In this document: piece after piece, positions 1-7,928 of the stretch
Layout: every line of letters begins with the position of its first letter
Numbering within the stretch: position 1 is the first letter of the stretch
NCBI GenBank assembly: GCA_017651265.1
Contig: JAGCDO010000030.1
Span: 1-64,000, forward strand
Source of the DNA: Prevotella sp.
Lineage (GTDB): Bacteria > Bacteroidota > Bacteroidia > Bacteroidales > Bacteroidaceae
Reading direction: 5' to 3'
Length of the DNA stretch: 64,000 bases
Made by a program: the position numbers and the translations under genes
The notes under the pieces: model-generated
The model's input: the letters and a program-made list of their open reading frames with translations, nothing else
What the model was told of the DNA's origin: nothing
Databases searched by the model: none

Positions 1-1563
1 AACCCCTTCAAGGGCTGCATCAGTCTGCAGAAGGTCCGCATCACCACCGCGACACCGCCTGCTGCGCCGAACGACTGGGAGAACATCGGCAACGCCACAC
101 TTGAGGTTCCTCCCTCATCAGTATCTGCCTACAGCAGCACCACCCCCTGGAGCGGTTTCAAGAGCACCATGGCGCTCACGGGTGAGCACTTCTGGTACAA
201 GGGTATTCGCTACTTCTTGAAGTACGACGGCACCGCCTCCGTGACGGGATTCAACGAGGATGAGATGGATGAGGATGTCAAGATTCTCTCCACGCTACCG
301 ATGGAAACAGCCTATACGGTCACGTCCATTGCTGACAGGGCGTTCCAAAGTGGTTACTATAATTCTGAATTACAGGATTGGGAATACACGAGTGGAGGTA
401 AGATCAAGTCTGTGACGATTCCTGGAACAGTCAAGACCATCGGCGAATCTGCCTTCTACTGCTGTACATCACTGAAATCAGTGGTGCTGGGTGATGGAAT
501 AGAGACCATTGGGCGTGAATCGTTTGAAAAAACTGGCCTGATTTCATTGAATATCCCTGGCTCTGTAAAGACGATTGATTATAGTGCATTCTCTCGTTGT
601 GAATCCTTAGTATCCTTAACGCTCAATAACGGAATTGAGACTATCGGACCAGATGCTTTTTATCAAGCAAAGATAACAACTGTTGATATTCCAAGTTCTG
701 TAAAGAGGATTGGAAGTTGGGCATTTGCTCACTCCTACTTAACAAACATAACGCTTCATGAGGGATTGGAGTATCTCGACGCGGATGCTTTTCGTTGTAC
801 TTCTATAACTTCTGTTACCATACCTCGTAGTGTAAAGCAGATAAACGGTAATCCATTCAATGGATGTAGTGATCTTGCTGCTATCCAAGTGGTAAGTGGT
901 AATTCGTATTATAATTCCAATGGGAACTGCAATGCCATCATAGAGACAGCCACGAAAACACTCATCTCAGGATGTAAGAATACGGTGATTCCTGAAGATG
1001 TGAAAATCATTGGCATAAACTCTTTCGATTCTAATTCTCCTGAGAATCTTGTTATTCCCAATCAGGTTACAACCATTAAGTCTAAGGCCTTCAATAATAG
1101 TCAAAATCAAACATCAATAACAATTGGTAAAAACGTGTCTTCTATTGAAGAAGAAAACTTCGTTTTGCAAAATTATTATAATAAGGTAACAGATGTCTAT
1201 TCTTATGCTAAGACACCACCATCGTTAGGAACACATGTCTTCGGCAGATATTCGTATTTTATTTATTCAGATAATACTTATCATTTATTATATTTTTCCT
1301 ATGCTCCAGATGTCACCCTGCACGTCCCAGCATCCTCGATAAGCTTATACCGCAATGCTGATGTATGGAAGGACTTTGGCACCATCGTTGCCCTGCCCGT
1401 CGAGGGTATCACCACTGGCCTTAATGAGGCTGCGCCTCAAATTGAAAATGGAAAACAGCGAATTGACGGTTCAATGCCGCTGTATAACCTCGAAGGTCAA
1501 AGGGTAGGTAAGGACTACAAGGGCATTGTTATTCAAAACGGTAAAAAGGTTGTGATTAAGTAA
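1..1563 (+). CDS. BspA-like leucine-rich-repeat secreted protein, 5' end outside window
   Basis: The frame is open from the first base, so the true start lies upstream; about 520 residues are visible. They contain tandem LRR_5 (BspA/Treponema type) repeats of about 23 residues, such as IPSSVKRIGSWAFA and IPGSVKTIDYSAFS, which form a solenoid and in this family act in surface adhesion or binding. The last ~50 residues have the form YNLEGQRVG...KGIVIQNGKKVVIK, a C-terminal motif frequent in Prevotella secreted proteins and shared with the second BspA-like protein at 27130. Codon use shifts inside the gene: the first 300 bases are GC-rich, while about 600-1300 is clearly AT-rich, suggesting repeat exchange or a mosaic origin. 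An internal ATG at 169 could be taken for a start but the repeat before it is intact. The specific ligand is unknown. Confidence 0.85.
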   Translation, partial: NPFKGCISLQKVRITTATPPAAPNDWENIGNATLEVPPSSVSAYSSTTPWSGFKSTMALTGEHFWYKGIRYFLKYDGTASVTGFNEDEMDEDVKILSTLPMETAYTVTSIADRAFQSGYYNSELQDWEYTSGGKIKSVTIPGTVKTIGESAFYCCTSLKSVVLGDGIETIGRESFEKTGLISLNIPGSVKTIDYSAFSRCESLVSLTLNNGIETIGPDAFYQAKITTVDIPSSVKRIGSWAFAHSYLTNITLHEGLEYLDADAFRCTSITSVTIPRSVKQINGNPFNGCSDLAAIQVVSGNSYYNSNGNCNAIIETATKTLISGCKNTVIPEDVKIIGINSFDSNSPENLVIPNQVTTIKSKAFNNSQNQTSITIGKNVSSIEEENFVLQNYYNKVTDVYSYAKTPPSLGTHVFGRYSYFIYSDNTYHLLYFSYAPDVTLHVPASSISLYRNADVWKDFGTIVALPVEGITTGLNEAAPQIENGKQRIDGSMPLYNLEGQRVGKDYKGIVIQNGKKVVIK

Positions 1564-1586
1564 AAACAAACTAATGCAGATACAAT

Positions 1587-1616
1587 GAGGGGTAGCATCA
1601 TAAGATGTCGCCCCTC
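1587..1616. terminator. Probable bidirectional terminator
   Basis: GAGGGG pairs with CCCCTC around an inner CATC/GATG stem with an ATAA loop, followed by GTTTATT. It lies between two convergent genes, so it can serve both. Confidence 0.6.
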
Positions 1617-1638
1617 GTTTATTACATAAATAACTTGA

Positions 1639-2487
1639 TTACAATTCCGCTATTTCCTCCAGAGAAAGGCCGGTTACTTCAGCAATTAGATTAGCATCCA
1701 TATCCTTCTCCTTCATGTTGCGGGCAATAGTAAGCTTTTCTTCAGCACGTCCTTGCTCAATACCTTGTTCACGTCCTTCCTGTTTCTGTCCTTCCATCAC
1801 AGCCAGGGTATCGCGGAACTGTTTCAAGGCATGGTCATACTTGATACGCTCCTCACGTGTCCACGAGGAAACCTCACAGGTCTCGATCAACTTCTTGAAG
1901 ACCTTGTCCTTGATCTCGAAAGGATATCTGTCCAGTTTCTCCATATTCTTCAATACGTATATCCAGCGTTCAAAATGATTCTCACACTCACTAACCGTCT
2001 TCGTGAACAGTGGCAGCTGAAGGTAGATCAGTCGGATCTTGTCGGAAAACAGCTCCTTTGACTGCATGTTCATCAGCGCCACATCCGTGCGGAACTCGTC
2101 CGAGATGCCCGCCTGACGGAAATTCAGAAACGAGACGCAGTAAACAGCCTTCACGTCGAACATCCACTCCGTACCACGCTCGCCCTGACGCGCTATCGAC
2201 TCTGCAGCGTAATAGATGGAACGGTTCTTGTAGTAGGGCTGAGAGCGGTTCTGCATCTCTACGATGATCTTTTCGCCACCCTCCGATTCGCAATACACAT
2301 CGTATATCAGCGAACGGTCGTCCTTGAACTCACTCAGCTGTTCCTTATCCAGGAACTTCACGTCGTTTATCACTCGCTCCCCTTGCAGTAGACTGTTCAG
2401 GAAGTCTATCAGCAGGTCTTTATTGATTTCCTGCCCAAAGATTTTTTTGAATCCGACATCAGTAAACGGATTAATGTATTTACTCAT
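1639..2487 (-). CDS. Rpn family recombination-promoting nuclease / putative transposase (PD-(D/E)XK)
   Basis: A 282-residue protein beginning MSKYINPFTDVGFKKIFG, the signature start of the Rpn/PDDEXK nuclease family (formerly 'conserved hypothetical transposase' TIGR01784). The nuclease core shows YDVYCE followed by IIVEMQ, matching the D...ExQ active-site pattern. The C-terminal third is charged and ends in a short helix repeat (EQGIEQGRAEEK) typical of the family. The frame can be opened 19 codons further upstream, but that would start at the promoter box at 2526-2533, so the start at 2487 is preferred. In E. coli, Rpn proteins promote RecA-independent DNA exchange; other members are proposed phage-defence factors. 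No transposon ends are visible, so it is probably a resident gene rather than a live element. Confidence 0.85.
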   Translation of the reverse strand: MSKYINPFTDVGFKKIFGQEINKDLLIDFLNSLLQGERVINDVKFLDKEQLSEFKDDRSLIYDVYCESEGGEKIIVEMQNRSQPYYKNRSIYYAAESIARQGERGTEWMFDVKAVYCVSFLNFRQAGISDEFRTDVALMNMQSKELFSDKIRLIYLQLPLFTKTVSECENHFERWIYVLKNMEKLDRYPFEIKDKVFKKLIETCEVSSWTREERIKYDHALKQFRDTLAVMEGQKQEGREQGIEQGRAEEKLTIARNMKEKDMDANLIAEVTGLSLEEIAEL

Positions 2488-2525
2488 AGCATGAGAAATA
2501 AAGTGAAACAATAAGTTTGTCCCTG

Positions 2526-2620
2526 CAAAGATACGATTAAACAAGAGAAATACAAAATAAATATGGATTTATTTTTATTTCCGAGTGGAAGTATCTTCGG
2601 CGTAGCCAAAGTACGATTAA
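2526..2620 (-). promoter_or_regulatory. Double promoter cassette upstream of the Rpn gene
   Basis: Read on the minus strand, a distal box (TCGTACTTTGG) and a proximal box TATCTTTG (2526-2533) are separated by about 85 bases. The segment aligns almost without gaps to 51427-51522 upstream of the DUF4348 gene. A TTTTGTGCTCGCTT stretch just upstream of the distal box resembles the -33 region of the promoter at 51574-51604. Confidence 0.6.
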
Positions 2621-2759
2621 GCGAGCACAAAACAAAGAAAAAGTAGATGAATTTTTATAGCCGGCGAATTTTAGAATTTTCTCTTTTTCCTCAAGACCTA
2701 CCATTGAAAACAGTTAATTGCTTTATCTAGAGTAACTTAGATGTAAAATGGGTGCTAAA

Positions 2760-2900
2760 AGACCTACCGTAAGAGGTAACATAGACCTACCGTAACACCT
2801 AACATGACACCTAACATGCAACCTTGCCTCTTGCCTTTAAAATGTTAGGTCTGACGGTAGGTCTTACGGTACCTCTTTGTTAGGTGTTACGTTAGGTGTT
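2760..2900. repeat. Inverted array of 10-11-mer modules
   Basis: Left part 2760-2818 contains GACCTACCGTAA twice and ACACCTAACAT twice. The right part 2841-2900 contains the complements (ATGTTAGGT, ACGGTAGGTC, TTAGGTGTTACG). Together they can fold as a long imperfect cruciform with a loop near 2830. Confidence 0.6.
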
Positions 2901-3022
2901 GAGGGGGCTAAAAACGCGTGAAACACCTATATACAGGCACTATCTTCTGTGAAACAGTTAGGTCTTGGGCAAAAACGCAAAATTCTTTTTATTTTGTTCA
3001 GTTTCCTGCTAGAAAACAAGTC

Positions 3023-3060
3023 ATTCCCAACGTGGGAATAAAATGTTCCCAACTTGGGAA
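3023..3060. repeat. Two adjacent short palindromes
   Basis: ATTCCCAACGTGGGAAT (3023-3039) and TTCCCAACTTGGGAA (3046-3060) are near copies of one palindrome, six bases apart. They could be operator-like sites or small hairpins; nothing else identifies them. Confidence 0.5.
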
Positions 3061-3063
3061 TAA

Positions 3064-3200
3064 ATAGAAGCCTTCTGAGAGGCAGTAATCAGCCTTCTAA
3101 CGACCCGTTATAAGGCTAGTTTCACCCTGTTATCAGCCTTCTAACTTGATGAAGGCCCCACCCTCGCTTCGCTGACCCCTCCCCTGAGATGGGAGGGGAA
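3064..3200. repeat. Dispersed intergenic repeat, copy 1
   Basis: Modules AGCCTTCT (three times), TTATAAGGCT and GTTTCACCCTGTTATCAGCC lead into a tail that begins CCCCACCCTCGCTTCGCTGA and ends in the hairpin CCCCTCCC...GGGAGGGG. The same module family (there on the other strand) followed by the same tail occurs at 50610-50760. Confidence 0.6.
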
Positions 3201-3242
3201 TACTAAAATTCATTCAAACAAGGTGAAAAACAAATAATATTT

Positions 3243-3273
3243 TTTGTTTTGCGCCCACTTATCTGTATATTTG
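3243..3273 (+). promoter_or_regulatory. Promoter of the 3292 gene
   Basis: TTTG at 3243-3246, a 19-bp spacer, then TATATTTG at 3266-3273. This fits the Bacteroidetes primary sigma consensus and fixes the downstream start at 3292. Confidence 0.7.
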
Positions 3274-3291
3274 CAGCGAAAATTGGATTAC

Positions 3292-3915
3292 ATGAGAAGA
3301 ATTTGTCTGATGCTGTTCGCCCTTCTCTCCATGCTCAGAATGCAAGGACAGGAGGTGATCGACTCGGTGGCGGTGATGCCCAACGAGGTGCAACCCACAT
3401 TTCAGCTGAGTGACACTTGGGTAACCGACTCCCTCCATCTGCCGGTGCTGACCCGCTTCGGACAAATGCCCTATTTAAGTATGTACCCGTATATGTGGGG
3501 AGGCTATCCATCGTGGAACCTCCACGAAGGACTGAATGTGAGTCTGGGAGCCAGTGTGTTTACCCAATTCGGCAAACACGCTTATCATGGAGCGGGATTC
3601 ACACAAGACCTCTCGATGATGTATGCCACACCTCTTACCAAGAAACTATCGTTTGCCGTGGGCGGCTATATGGAACAGGTTTCCTGGGCTCATGATACGT
3701 TTCGTGATGGTGGACTCAATGCCGTGCTGAGCTACCGCTTTGATGAGCATTGGGAGGGATATCTGTACGGACAGAAGTCGTTGGTGAGCAAAAGAATTCC
3801 GCTGCCCCTCTACGGCATGACCAATATTGGTGACCATATCGGCGCAGCGGTAAGGTATAACGTCTCACCCAGTTTCAGTATCCAAGTGAACGTAGAGAAA
3901 CGGGAAATGCCCTAA
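3292..3915 (+). CDS. Exported beta-strand-rich protein, probable outer-membrane barrel, function unknown
   Basis: A 207-residue protein whose first ~20 residues (MRRICLMLFALLSMLRMQGQ) form a signal peptide. The rest alternates aromatic and small residues in strand-like stretches (SLGASVFTQFG, LSFAVGGYMEQVSW, AAVRYNVSPSFSIQVNVE), the look of a small outer-membrane beta barrel or porin-like protein. I do not recognise a named family. An upstream in-frame ATG at 3244 would overlap the promoter, so 3292 is chosen. The stop lies five bases from the stop of the convergent gene at 3920. It stands alone as a single-gene transcript. Confidence 0.75.
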   Translation: MRRICLMLFALLSMLRMQGQEVIDSVAVMPNEVQPTFQLSDTWVTDSLHLPVLTRFGQMPYLSMYPYMWGGYPSWNLHEGLNVSLGASVFTQFGKHAYHGAGFTQDLSMMYATPLTKKLSFAVGGYMEQVSWAHDTFRDGGLNAVLSYRFDEHWEGYLYGQKSLVSKRIPLPLYGMTNIGDHIGAAVRYNVSPSFSIQVNVEKREMP

Positions 3916-3919
3916 CGGT

Positions 3920-4630
3920 TTATTGACCGCTTCCAGTTCCAGTTCCTAACAGATCTTTCAGAATACCATCGATAGCCTTGGAAACACCTCTCTCCAATGC
4001 TTTCTCCACTTCAGAAGAAACATCCTCAATGGCATTGTCAATGATGTCGTTGGCACTCCTGCGGACAGTATTGCTGTCGAGTGGAGTAGTAGCCTGCGGC
4101 TCTTCAGCCTTCTCGATGGCCACATCAGGTGTTCTGGATTCCTCTCTACCCAGTCCTGGTATGCTACCAACGAAGTTCTGCCACAGGGTGTTCACCTCTG
4201 TGTCGATCAGTCCTTCGAGGTCGCGCTTCTCAAAGAGTACCCATACATGATTGAGGGCACCTACGGAAAGCACGCGTTTCTTGCCTTCCAACTCAGCCTT
4301 TGCCAGACTGAACACAAGGTAGTTGTCCACATCAATATTGCTGTCGAGCGTTAAGTCAACAATCTTCGAGACCACAATGTTGCCCAACACGGCCCAACTA
4401 CCCACCTTGCCTACCAATGAACTGGTGACGGCGGAACTCACTTCCGTATTGATGGCTTCCTTATGTGCATACTTGTCGGGGGTTGTCACAGCGAAAAGAA
4501 TGAGAACGCCAATCAGGATCAAAGCGATCCACCATTTGCGCGAACTACCTTTCTTGTTGCCACCCTCGTTACTTACGGATGCCTGACTCTGCTGTTGAGC
4601 CACGGCAGGATCATACTGTTCAATGTTCAT
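3920..4630 (-). CDS. Membrane-anchored protein, DUF4359-like, paralogue of the 4653 gene
   Basis: A 236-residue protein with a polar N-terminus, one transmembrane segment at about residues 33-51 (WWIALILIGVLILFAV) and a soluble domain beginning TTPDKYAHKEAINTEV. The domain continues with VDNYLVFSLAKAELEGKK and LSVGALNHVWVLFEKRDLEG. The same blocks, in the same order, occur in the neighbour at 4653, so the two are diverged duplicates. The C-terminal ~70 residues are acidic and helical and are not shared. It is the second gene of a two-gene operon, 22 bases after the first. The domain resembles DUF4359, whose function is unknown; that family assignment is from memory of its pattern and is only moderately sure. 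Confidence 0.75.
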   Translation of the reverse strand: MNIEQYDPAVAQQQSQASVSNEGGNKKGSSRKWWIALILIGVLILFAVTTPDKYAHKEAINTEVSSAVTSSLVGKVGSWAVLGNIVVSKIVDLTLDSNIDVDNYLVFSLAKAELEGKKRVLSVGALNHVWVLFEKRDLEGLIDTEVNTLWQNFVGSIPGLGREESRTPDVAIEKAEEPQATTPLDSNTVRRSANDIIDNAIEDVSSEVEKALERGVSKAIDGILKDLLGTGTGSGQ

Positions 4631-4652
4631 TTTCTATAGGTTAAAGGGTTGA

Positions 4653-5156
4653 TTACTTCTTCTTTTCTTTCTTTGCTCTTTTCTTAGCTTCCTTTTCCAA
4701 TTTCTTCTGTTTCCTGCGCTCTTCCCTCAAACGCTTCTTCTCTGCCTTAGCCTTGGCTTTCAGCTCTTTCTTCTCGGCTTTAGCCTCCTTCTTGGCAACT
4801 GCTGCGTTCTCGATGGCTTCGCGAAGCATTTCCTTGTTGAATGTGATGACCTGTCCGAACATACCAATGGAAAGCAGCTGATCCTTGCCCTTGAACTTCA
4901 CATGGGTGGTGTTGAACAGGTAGTAGTTATTTACCTTGAGCATGGTGCCCAAAGTACCTTCAATGGCTTTGTTCACCATGTTCTTGCCCAAGCGCGTGAT
5001 TCCGTTGTCGGCAATGCCACGCTCCTCAGCTTCTTCATCCACATATTCCTTTACGGCCTTCATCATGGCCTCCTTGTGCGCCTTCTTGTCAGGTACGGTT
5101 AGGGCCATCAGAATGGCAATGCCAATAATGATTACAGCAACTAATAGTTTCTTCAT
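4653..5156 (-). CDS. Membrane-anchored protein with Lys-rich tail, DUF4359-like
   Basis: A 167-residue protein: an N-terminal transmembrane helix (residues 4-19), then VPDKKAHKEAMMKAV and VNNYYLFNTTHVKFKGKD with LSIGMFGQVITFNKEML, the domain shared with the gene at 3920. The last ~45 residues are almost entirely Lys, Glu, Ala and Arg and would form a long basic helix able to bind membrane, RNA or DNA. The frame extends 27 codons upstream, but that part overlaps the promoter at 5175-5182, so 5156 is the start. First gene of the pair. Function unknown. Confidence 0.75.
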   Translation of the reverse strand: MKKLLVAVIIIGIAILMALTVPDKKAHKEAMMKAVKEYVDEEAEERGIADNGITRLGKNMVNKAIEGTLGTMLKVNNYYLFNTTHVKFKGKDQLLSIGMFGQVITFNKEMLREAIENAAVAKKEAKAEKKELKAKAKAEKKRLREERRKQKKLEKEAKKRAKKEKKK

Positions 5157-5174
5157 CTTTCTCAGTTTTGGGGG

Positions 5175-5205
5175 CAAAGATACAGATAAGTGAGAGAAAT
5201 ACAAA
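5175..5205 (-). promoter_or_regulatory. Promoter of the 4653-3920 operon
   Basis: On the minus strand TTTG (5202-5205), a 19-bp spacer that includes CTCACTTATCTG, then TATCTTTG (5175-5182). The whole unit resembles the proximal promoter of the 2526 and 51427 cassettes. Confidence 0.75.
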
Positions 5206-5244
5206 ATAAAAAAAAGAAAAAAACAAAAGAAATCCAATAAAAGT

Positions 5245-5275
5245 TTTGTAGTCTCAAACTTTTCCGCTATTTTTG
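5245..5275 (+). promoter_or_regulatory. Promoter of the zinc metallopeptidase gene
   Basis: TTTG at 5245-5248, a 19-bp spacer, TATTTTTG at 5268-5275. The predicted leader of about 80 bases contains the hairpin at 5295-5324. Confidence 0.65.
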
Positions 5276-5294
5276 TCTGCTGAAAAGGGAGAAG

Positions 5295-5324
5295 CCACCC
5301 CCAGCCCCTCCATAAGGAGGGGAG
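5295..5324. repeat. GC-rich hairpin repeat in a 5' leader
   Basis: CCACCCCCAGCCCCTCC, then ATAAG, then GAGGGGAG. It is a shorter relative of the hairpin tails at 3156-3199 and 50715-50760, here inside a predicted 5' untranslated region. Confidence 0.5.
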
Positions 5325-5357
5325 AAAAGAAAGAACTTAAATTAAAATCTAAACAAT

Positions 5358-6239
5358 ATGAAATTAGACGGAAGAAGAGAAAGTAGCAACGTTGACGACC
5401 GCAGAGGTATGACGGCTGGAAAAGCAGCAGGTATAGGATTGGGCGGTCTTGTTATCATTGCCTTATTCACCCTCATGCAGGGTGGTAACTTGGGTGATGT
5501 CATTGGTAACGTCGTAAGTTCTCAGATGAACCAAAGTGAGAATGTGACAACACAGGAAGGACAGCGCGAGTTTACGCAGGAAGAGCAGGAGCTGGCCAAG
5601 TTCTCCAGTCAGATTCTTGCTGGTACTGAAGACGTATGGACCGAAGTGTTCAGACAGATGGGTAAGATCTATACTCCCCCGAAGATGGTGCTCTATACAG
5701 GAAGGGTACAGACTGCCTGCGGTGCTGGTTCGGCACAGGTAGGACCGTTCTATTGCTCTGGCGACCAGTGCTTGTATATTGACCTGTCGTTCTTTACCAC
5801 GATGAAGAGATCGCTGGGTGCCGATGGCGACTTTGCCTATGCTTATGTGATTGCCCATGAGGTGGGACACCATGTGGAACATCTGCTGGGAACACTGGGT
5901 ACGGCACACTCTGCTATGAACAGAACCAATAAGGTGAATGCCAATAAGATCAGCGTGCGCCTGGAGTTGCTGGCCGACTACTATGCTGGCGTGTGGGCTC
6001 ACTATGATGACCAGAAGTTCGGTTCGCTGGAAGATGGTGACATCGAGGAGGCTATCCGTTGTGCACAGGTAATCGGTGACAACTATCTCCAGGAGAAAGC
6101 ACAGGGCTACAGTCAGCCGGAGTCGTTCACCCACGGTACTTCTTCACAGCGTATGCGCTGGCTGAAGAAAGGTCTTCAGTCGGGTGACATGAACGGCGGA
6201 CCGCGTCTGAACATGAGCGACGCTGAGCTGGGATCTTGA
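5358..6239 (+). CDS. Neutral zinc metallopeptidase (YpfJ family)
   Basis: A 293-residue protein of the putative neutral zinc metallopeptidase family (YpfJ/KPN_2809). Residues 1-20 are charged, followed by one membrane helix (about 24-41, AAGIGLGGLVIIALFTLMQG), then a periplasmic catalytic domain. The zinc motif HEVGHHVEH is at about residues 167-175, and a downstream ELLADYYAGVW near residue 202 supplies the likely third ligand. A cysteine pair flanks the stretch CGAGSAQVGPFYC. Length and layout match the family, whose substrate is unknown. The gene has its own promoter and is followed directly by a heptamer array. Confidence 0.92.
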   Translation: MKLDGRRESSNVDDRRGMTAGKAAGIGLGGLVIIALFTLMQGGNLGDVIGNVVSSQMNQSENVTTQEGQREFTQEEQELAKFSSQILAGTEDVWTEVFRQMGKIYTPPKMVLYTGRVQTACGAGSAQVGPFYCSGDQCLYIDLSFFTTMKRSLGADGDFAYAYVIAHEVGHHVEHLLGTLGTAHSAMNRTNKVNANKISVRLELLADYYAGVWAHYDDQKFGSLEDGDIEEAIRCAQVIGDNYLQEKAQGYSQPESFTHGTSSQRMRWLKKGLQSGDMNGGPRLNMSDAELGS

Positions 6240-6393
6240 TTTGTGGAATGAGGAATGAGGAATGTGGAATGAGGAATGTGGAATGAGGAATGAGGAATGT
6301 GGAATGAGAATAGTACTGAGATAAAGTAATCATTATCAAACCACTTGTTCTTGAAATCATATCTCATTCCACATTCCACACTCCACATTCCAC
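6240..6393. repeat. Heptamer array with inverted partner after the metallopeptidase stop codon
   Basis: From the base after the stop codon (6240) ten 7-nt units run to about 6309, nearly all AATGAGG or AATGTGG. After a core of about 55 bases the complementary units (CATTCCA type) occupy 6365-6393, so the whole can fold as a large hairpin. Each unit of the left arm carries TGA. Confidence 0.8.
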
Positions 6394-6478
6394 ATTTTAT
6401 ATAGCAAGTAGAACTTGCGAAACATCAAAAAATAATCTAATTCTTTGAGAAATATTCTTTTATTTCTATGAAAATCAG

Positions 6479-6486
6479 TAATTTTG
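6479..6486 (+). promoter_or_regulatory. -7 box of ffh
   Basis: TAATTTTG followed by C, 33 bases before the ffh start codon. No clear TTTG is seen at the -33 position. Confidence 0.55.
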
Positions 6487-6519
6487 CACCTTCAAAACAG
6501 AAATAAAAGATAATTAGAT

Positions 6520-7863
6520 ATGTTTGAGAATCTAAGTGACAGACTTGAACGGTCGTTCAAGATCTTGAAAGGCGAAGGTAAAATCACTGAGATTAATGTC
6601 GCTGAGACTTTGAAAGATGTGCGCCGTGCATTGCTGGATGCCGACGTGAACTATAAAGTGGCCAAGACATTCACCGACACCGTGAAGCAGAAGGCCCTGG
6701 GTATGAACGTGCTCACCGCCGTGAAACCTGGACAGCTGATGGTGAAGATTGTGCATGATGAGCTGGCAGAACTGATGGGTGGCGAGACGGTAGGACTGAA
6801 TCTCGACGGTCGTCCTTCCATCATCCTGATGTCGGGTCTGCAAGGTTCCGGTAAGACAACCTTCAGCGGTAAGCTGGCCAACATGCTCAAGAAGAAGCAG
6901 CACAAGAACCCGTTACTGGTGGCCTGCGACGTCTATCGTCCTGCTGCCATCGAACAGCTGAAGGTGGTGGCCGCCTCTGTGGAGGTTCCCGTCTATAGCG
7001 AGGATGGAAACAAGAACGTGGTGGAGATTGCCAATAACGCTATCCGCGAGGCAAAGGCTAAAGGAAACGATGTGGTCATCATCGATACCGCCGGTCGTCT
7101 GGCCGTTGACGAGGAGATGATGAACGAGATTGCTGCCCTGAAAGAGGCGGTGAATCCCAATGAGACCTTGTTCGTGGTTGACTCTATGACGGGTCAGGAT
7201 GCGGTGAACACGGCTAAGGAGTTCAACGACCGTCTGGATTTCGACGGCGTGGTGCTGACCAAGTTGGACGGTGATACCCGTGGTGGTGCGGCCCTGAGTA
7301 TTCGTACCGTGGTTACCAAGCCTATCAAGTTCATCGGTACAGGTGAGAAGATGGAGGCTATCGATGCCTTCCATCCGAGTCGTATGGCCGACCGAATCCT
7401 TGGTATGGGTGACGTGGTTTCGCTTGTGGAGCGTGCCCAGGAGCAGTATGACGAGGAGGAGGCACGACGACTGCAAAAGAAGATCGCCAAGAACAAGTTC
7501 GACTTCAATGACTTCCTCGGACAGATCAACCAGATTAAGAAAATGGGTAACCTGAAGGATCTGGCAGCCATGATTCCTGGAGTGGGTAAGCAGCTGAAGG
7601 ATATCGATATTGATGATAATGCGTTCAAGGGTATCGAGGCCATCATCCAGAGTATGACTCCCAAGGAGCGCTCTAATCCTGAAATCCTCAACCAGAGTCG
7701 TCGTATGCGTATTGCCAAGGGTTCAGGTACGAACATCCAGGAGGTGAACCGCCTGATTAAGCAGTTCGACCAGACCCGTAAGATGATGAAGATGGTGACG
7801 GGCAGTGGTATGCGCAACATGATGGGTGCCATGAAGAATATGAAGGGCGGAATGCCAATGTAA
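6520..7863 (+). CDS. ffh: Signal recognition particle protein Ffh (SRP54)
   Basis: A 447-residue GTPase that binds signal sequences of nascent membrane proteins, together with SRP RNA, and docks at FtsY. It shows an N domain (residues 1-~90), the G domain with P-loop GLQGSGKTT at ~106, DTAGRL at ~188 and TKLDGD at ~246, and a methionine-rich M domain from ~320 to the end (MRNMMGAMKNMKGGMPM). Length and domain order are standard. It has its own promoter; a heptamer array follows its stop codon and reaches almost to folD, so folD may be co-transcribed. Confidence 0.98.
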   Translation: MFENLSDRLERSFKILKGEGKITEINVAETLKDVRRALLDADVNYKVAKTFTDTVKQKALGMNVLTAVKPGQLMVKIVHDELAELMGGETVGLNLDGRPSIILMSGLQGSGKTTFSGKLANMLKKKQHKNPLLVACDVYRPAAIEQLKVVAASVEVPVYSEDGNKNVVEIANNAIREAKAKGNDVVIIDTAGRLAVDEEMMNEIAALKEAVNPNETLFVVDSMTGQDAVNTAKEFNDRLDFDGVVLTKLDGDTRGGAALSIRTVVTKPIKFIGTGEKMEAIDAFHPSRMADRILGMGDVVSLVERAQEQYDEEEARRLQKKIAKNKFDFNDFLGQINQIKKMGNLKDLAAMIPGVGKQLKDIDIDDNAFKGIEAIIQSMTPKERSNPEILNQSRRMRIAKGSGTNIQEVNRLIKQFDQTRKMMKMVTGSGMRNMMGAMKNMKGGMPM

Positions 7864-7919
7864 AGTTCATAGTTCATCGTTCATAGTTCATAGTTCATAG
7901 TTCATAGTTTAAAGTTCAA
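7864..7919 (+). repeat. Heptamer array directly after the ffh stop codon
   Basis: Eight 7-nt units of the form AGTTCAT start at the first base after the stop codon and fill most of the gap to folD. The sequence TAG recurs every 7 bases across the unit joints, placing stops in all three frames. Confidence 0.85.
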
Positions 7920-7928
7920 AATCCAGAT

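Larger units (their letters stand above)
2621..3242. other. Repeat-rich intergenic stretch
   Basis: No credible gene. The stretch holds modules of ACACCTAACAT and GACCTACCGT in both orientations (about 2760-2900), two short palindromes (3023-3039 and 3046-3060), and a module block with a GC-rich hairpin tail (3064-3200) that has a relative at 50610-50760. The long gap between two divergent promoters suggests accumulated repeat DNA. Confidence 0.6.

Noticed and set aside
1639-2487. Active insertion sequence at the Rpn gene
   Set aside because: No terminal inverted repeats or target duplications flank the gene, and the family is usually chromosomal.
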